IMG/VR virus record: IMGVR_UViG_3300025759_000164
Location: 1-46,111 of that record
Source of the DNA: a virus
Direction: 5' to 3' (one strand)
DNA length: 46,111 nt
A program made the position numbers and the translations under genes. A model generated the notes under the pieces. That model made no database searches and was not told where the DNA came from. It worked only from the letters and a program-made list of their open reading frames with translations. How positions within the stretch are numbered: position 1 is the first letter of the stretch; the number at the start of each line of letters is the position of its first letter. This document shows positions 44,539 through 46,111 of this stretch, piece by piece.

Positions 44539-44765
44539 ACCGTAATATTAGTGGTTAATTTTTTAGCCTCTGATAGAATGAAATCAATATAGTCATCCTC
44601 CTTTACAGCTATAACTTTAACTTCTTCTTTCTCATAGCTCCAATCATTTAACATAGTAAAATCTTCTTGCGAAAGTTCATACATAGTACTAAATGTTAAA
44701 GTCGCAGAGTCATCAGCTTTTAATCTAGGCTGCTTTGATAATGCATCAAGCTTTAGAAATTTCAT
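44535..44765 (-). CDS. Hypothetical protein
   Basis: A 76-residue acidic protein, unrecognised. It overlaps the metalloprotease gene by 20 nt and the next gene by 4 nt, so it is translated as part of the same small-gene operon. Confidence 0.55.
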   Translation of the reverse strand: MKFLKLDALSKQPRLKADDSATLTFSTMYELSQEDFTMLNDWSYEKEEVKVIAVKEDDYIDFILSEAKKLTTNITV

Positions 44766-45567
44766 GTTTAATATTTTTAATTACTTCTTGTTCTCTACCT
44801 TCATATGATGCCCCTAAAATATTAGCAACAGCAGTATGAGTAGATTTTAATAAGTCTACAATATTTTTATCAGCATAAACCCGTTGAAGAGCTTCTTTAT
44901 ACTTATCTTTTTTAGGATAAATATTACTCCAGAATTTCCTGTCTTCCTGAGACCAATCAGTATTCACCTTAGTACTGATTCCTTCCTTATTCCATCGAGC
45001 AGGAAAGGCATAAAGCATTATACTATTTAAATCTAAATCTTCTGTAGTATCTACTTTACTTGGATCAGACTGTCTAATTATATTATTAATTATATCTTGA
45101 TCTGTCCAATGCTGTAGATCTTTCTTAATCTCTTCTAAAATAAAAGTAATACCATTAGGAAACTGATGCTCATGATTAGCACCAATCATATGCGTTAACT
45201 CATGCTTAACAGTACCTATGTCTGTAGGAGTACTAGGGTGTAACCATCCAAAATTCATTGTAGGACTACTTTTAGGTACATACTTAGCATCAGTACCCAA
45301 GTAACTCCAAGAACCCCCTCCTTCTACAAATGATATTCTAATGTCTCCATGATCTACCACATATACAAAACGTAAATTAATGAACCCCATTAATTGACTA
45401 ATACCTTGTTTAACTAAATCTATCTGTGGTTGGGTACCTCCCATAAAACTTACAGATATAGTGCGACCCTCTTGCCAATATTTAGATCTAGTGCCTATAG
45501 CTCTAGCTATCTTAGAATTATCAGGCTTTAAAGTCTTTACTGTACATTCTGAATAATCTTTTAACAT
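44746..45567 (-). CDS. Astacin-like zinc metalloprotease (metzincin)
   Basis: A 273-residue protein. The catalytic motif is HELTHMIGANHEH with H122, E123, H126 and H132. The Glu straight after the third His is the astacin-type feature. The Met-turn is SIMLYAF with M184 and Y186, about 50 residues later as expected for metzincins. The N-terminal part (ISVSFMGGTQPQIDLVKQGI) matches the usual strand-helix of this fold. There is no signal peptide or propeptide, so it would act in the infected cell or as a virion component. It is likely regulated from the leader upstream, which holds a GTTTTGTCAAAAC inverted repeat. Its substrate is unknown; capsid maturation or host-wall processing are possibilities. 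Confidence 0.88.
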   Translation of the reverse strand: MLKDYSECTVKTLKPDNSKIARAIGTRSKYWQEGRTISVSFMGGTQPQIDLVKQGISQLMGFINLRFVYVVDHGDIRISFVEGGGSWSYLGTDAKYVPKSSPTMNFGWLHPSTPTDIGTVKHELTHMIGANHEHQFPNGITFILEEIKKDLQHWTDQDIINNIIRQSDPSKVDTTEDLDLNSIMLYAFPARWNKEGISTKVNTDWSQEDRKFWSNIYPKKDKYKEALQRVYADKNIVDLLKSTHTAVANILGASYEGREQEVIKNIKHEISKA

Positions 45568-45577
45568 ACTTCTATTT

Positions 45578-45592
45578 GTTTTGACAAAACTA
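45578..45592 (-). promoter_or_regulatory. Candidate promoter/operator of the metalloprotease operon
   Basis: Upstream of the ATG at 45567 there is a perfect inverted repeat GTTTTGACAAAAC (45578-45590). Overlapping it, TAGTTTTG (minus strand, 45585-45592) matches the Bacteroidota -7 consensus TAnnTTTG. No good -33 box is seen at the expected distance. This is a pattern match only. Confidence 0.3.
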
Positions 45593-45630
45593 CTACTATA
45601 ATTGAATTATAAGTAATAATAAATATTATT

Positions 45631-45639
45631 TGTGGATAA
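45631..45639 (-). promoter_or_regulatory. Perfect DnaA-box match
   Basis: TTATCCACA on the minus strand, in the 75-nt gap between the IHF-like and metalloprotease genes, next to an AT-rich near-palindrome. A single box may be chance; no iteron cluster accompanies it. Confidence 0.3.
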
Positions 45640-45642
45640 CTT

Positions 45643-45987
45643 TCATTTAAATGGATTAAACTGTCCTTTGACTTTCCATCGTCCCTTTTTCATTAAAGCC
45701 TCCCAACGTTCAAAGAAATTAAAGAAAACATCTTGCCTCTCCTTTTCTATCTTAGATGGTTTATAATGTTCCCTATAATACGTATGTTTATTATAAAACT
45801 CATTGACACGTTTAGAAGAAGGTTTTAATTTTCCTACCATATAGAAGTCAAAGTCTACTTTCTTTAACTTTCTTATCCCTTCTCTTAAATGTTTTGTATA
45901 CTCTTTAATCTCATCTATAACCTCCTTCTCTGGTATATCTAAATTCTTAGCTACTCTCTTAGCGATCTCTTGCCATTCTGTTTTCAT
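45643..45987 (-). CDS. Possible IHF/HU-like DNA-binding protein
   Basis: A 114-residue basic protein. Residues 1-45 form two helices (EIAKRVAKNLDIPEKEVIDE), followed by a strand and turn (FDFYMVGKLKPSS). This is the order of an IHF/HU monomer, whose genes are known in crAss-like structural regions. The C-terminal ~60 residues are strongly basic and helical rather than the usual beta-arm. It is the first gene after a terminator and a triple direct repeat. Plausible but not certain; it could be another small DNA-binding protein. Confidence 0.55.
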   Translation of the reverse strand: MKTEWQEIAKRVAKNLDIPEKEVIDEIKEYTKHLREGIRKLKKVDFDFYMVGKLKPSSKRVNEFYNKHTYYREHYKPSKIEKERQDVFFNFFERWEALMKKGRWKVKGQFNPFK

Positions 45988-45989
45988 AT

Positions 45990-46025
45990 CTACTTGTTTA
46001 ACTACTTGTTTATAACTACTTGTTT
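45990..46025 (-). repeat. Three direct repeats AAACAAGTAG before the first gene
   Basis: The minus strand reads AAACAAGTAG three times (45990-45999, 46002-46011, 46016-46025), with starts 12 and 14 nt apart. The last copy ends 2 nt before the ATG at 45987. They lie between the upstream terminator and the gene, where the promoter should be, so they may be an operator or part of the promoter. Confidence 0.6.
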
Positions 46026-46034
46026 AATTTAAAT

Positions 46035-46067
46035 AAAAAAAGCAACCTTAAATTAATAAAGTTGCTT
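46035..46067 (-). terminator. Terminator upstream of the operon
   Basis: On the minus strand AAGCAACTTT / AAGGTTGCTT (10 bp with one G-U) encloses the loop ATTAATTT and is followed by a run of seven T. It ends transcription from beyond the right edge. The last 44 nt of the window (46068-46111) hold no gene I can support. Confidence 0.82.
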
Positions 46068-46111
46068 AAATAATATAGCTCGGGTGTTAGCATTAATTCT
46101 TATATACTTTA

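Noticed and set aside
46068-46111. A plus-strand TAGCTCGGGTGTTAGCA segment resembling the start of a tRNA
   Set aside because: The D-stem pairing is poor, the expected U33 is absent, and the rest is cut by the window edge.
1-46111. CRISPR arrays, insertion sequences or integrase genes
   Set aside because: No regularly spaced repeats, transposase motifs or recombinase signatures were seen.

Overview
This window is one strand-coherent block of a crAss-like phage genome (order Crassvirales), so the likely host is a member of the Bacteroidota. The case rests on gene content and order. There is a large terminase, a portal with a long coiled-coil tail, an acidic coiled-coil protein, a HK97-type crAss major capsid protein, a set of small connector-like proteins and a 1589-residue Cys-rich 'muzzle'-type protein. 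These are followed by large internal (cargo) proteins and by a giant open frame carrying the DFDxD RNA polymerase catalytic motif that marks crAss-like virion RNA polymerases. The DNA is AT-rich, and the start codons I inspected lack clear Shine-Dalgarno sequences, which also fits a Bacteroidota host. Every convincing gene is on the minus strand, so transcription runs right to left. TAG and TAA are both used as ordinary stops, so I see no stop-codon recoding.

Layout in transcription order. (1) 46.1-40.4 kb: a terminator, a triple direct repeat, then an operon of small genes. It includes an IHF/HU-like protein, an astacin-type metalloprotease, a winged-helix candidate, a Cys-rich small protein, a DUF1573-like protein, a PD-(D/E)XK nuclease, a candidate Acb2/Tad1-type anti-defence protein and a possible Cys-His-Asp hydrolase. 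(2) 40.4-29.6 kb: packaging and capsid genes (TerL, portal, acidic assembly protein, MCP, two downstream virion genes), closed by a strong hairpin terminator that directly abuts the next start codon. (3) 29.6-26.1 kb: connector-like and fibre-like Cys-rich virion proteins. (4) 26.1-25.3 kb: a non-coding island with a structured RNA that could switch a terminator, three tRNAs (His, Ser, Trp), one small gene and a second terminator. (5) 25.3-18.6 kb: three connector/ring-type genes and the muzzle-type protein. (6) 18.6-7.8 kb: a chain of overlapping or near-touching genes for tail/cargo proteins, including one with a peptidoglycan-binding-like domain, one with hydrophobic segments, and an orphan Hint (intein-like) ORF. 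(7) 7.86-1 kb: the giant polymerase frame, open through the left edge (2619 codons visible).

Together these genes package DNA and build the capsid and short tail. They also load the virion with proteins that are probably ejected with the DNA, including the RNA polymerase that would transcribe early genes. The less expected items are the Acb2/Tad1-like candidate, the orphan Hint-like ORF next to the polymerase, the attenuator-like RNA before the tRNAs, a dual-coding stretch at 28.07-28.23 kb, and a terminator placed 3 nt before a start codon. Assignments to ring, muzzle and cargo roles rest on gene order and remembered crAss001 architecture, not on alignments.
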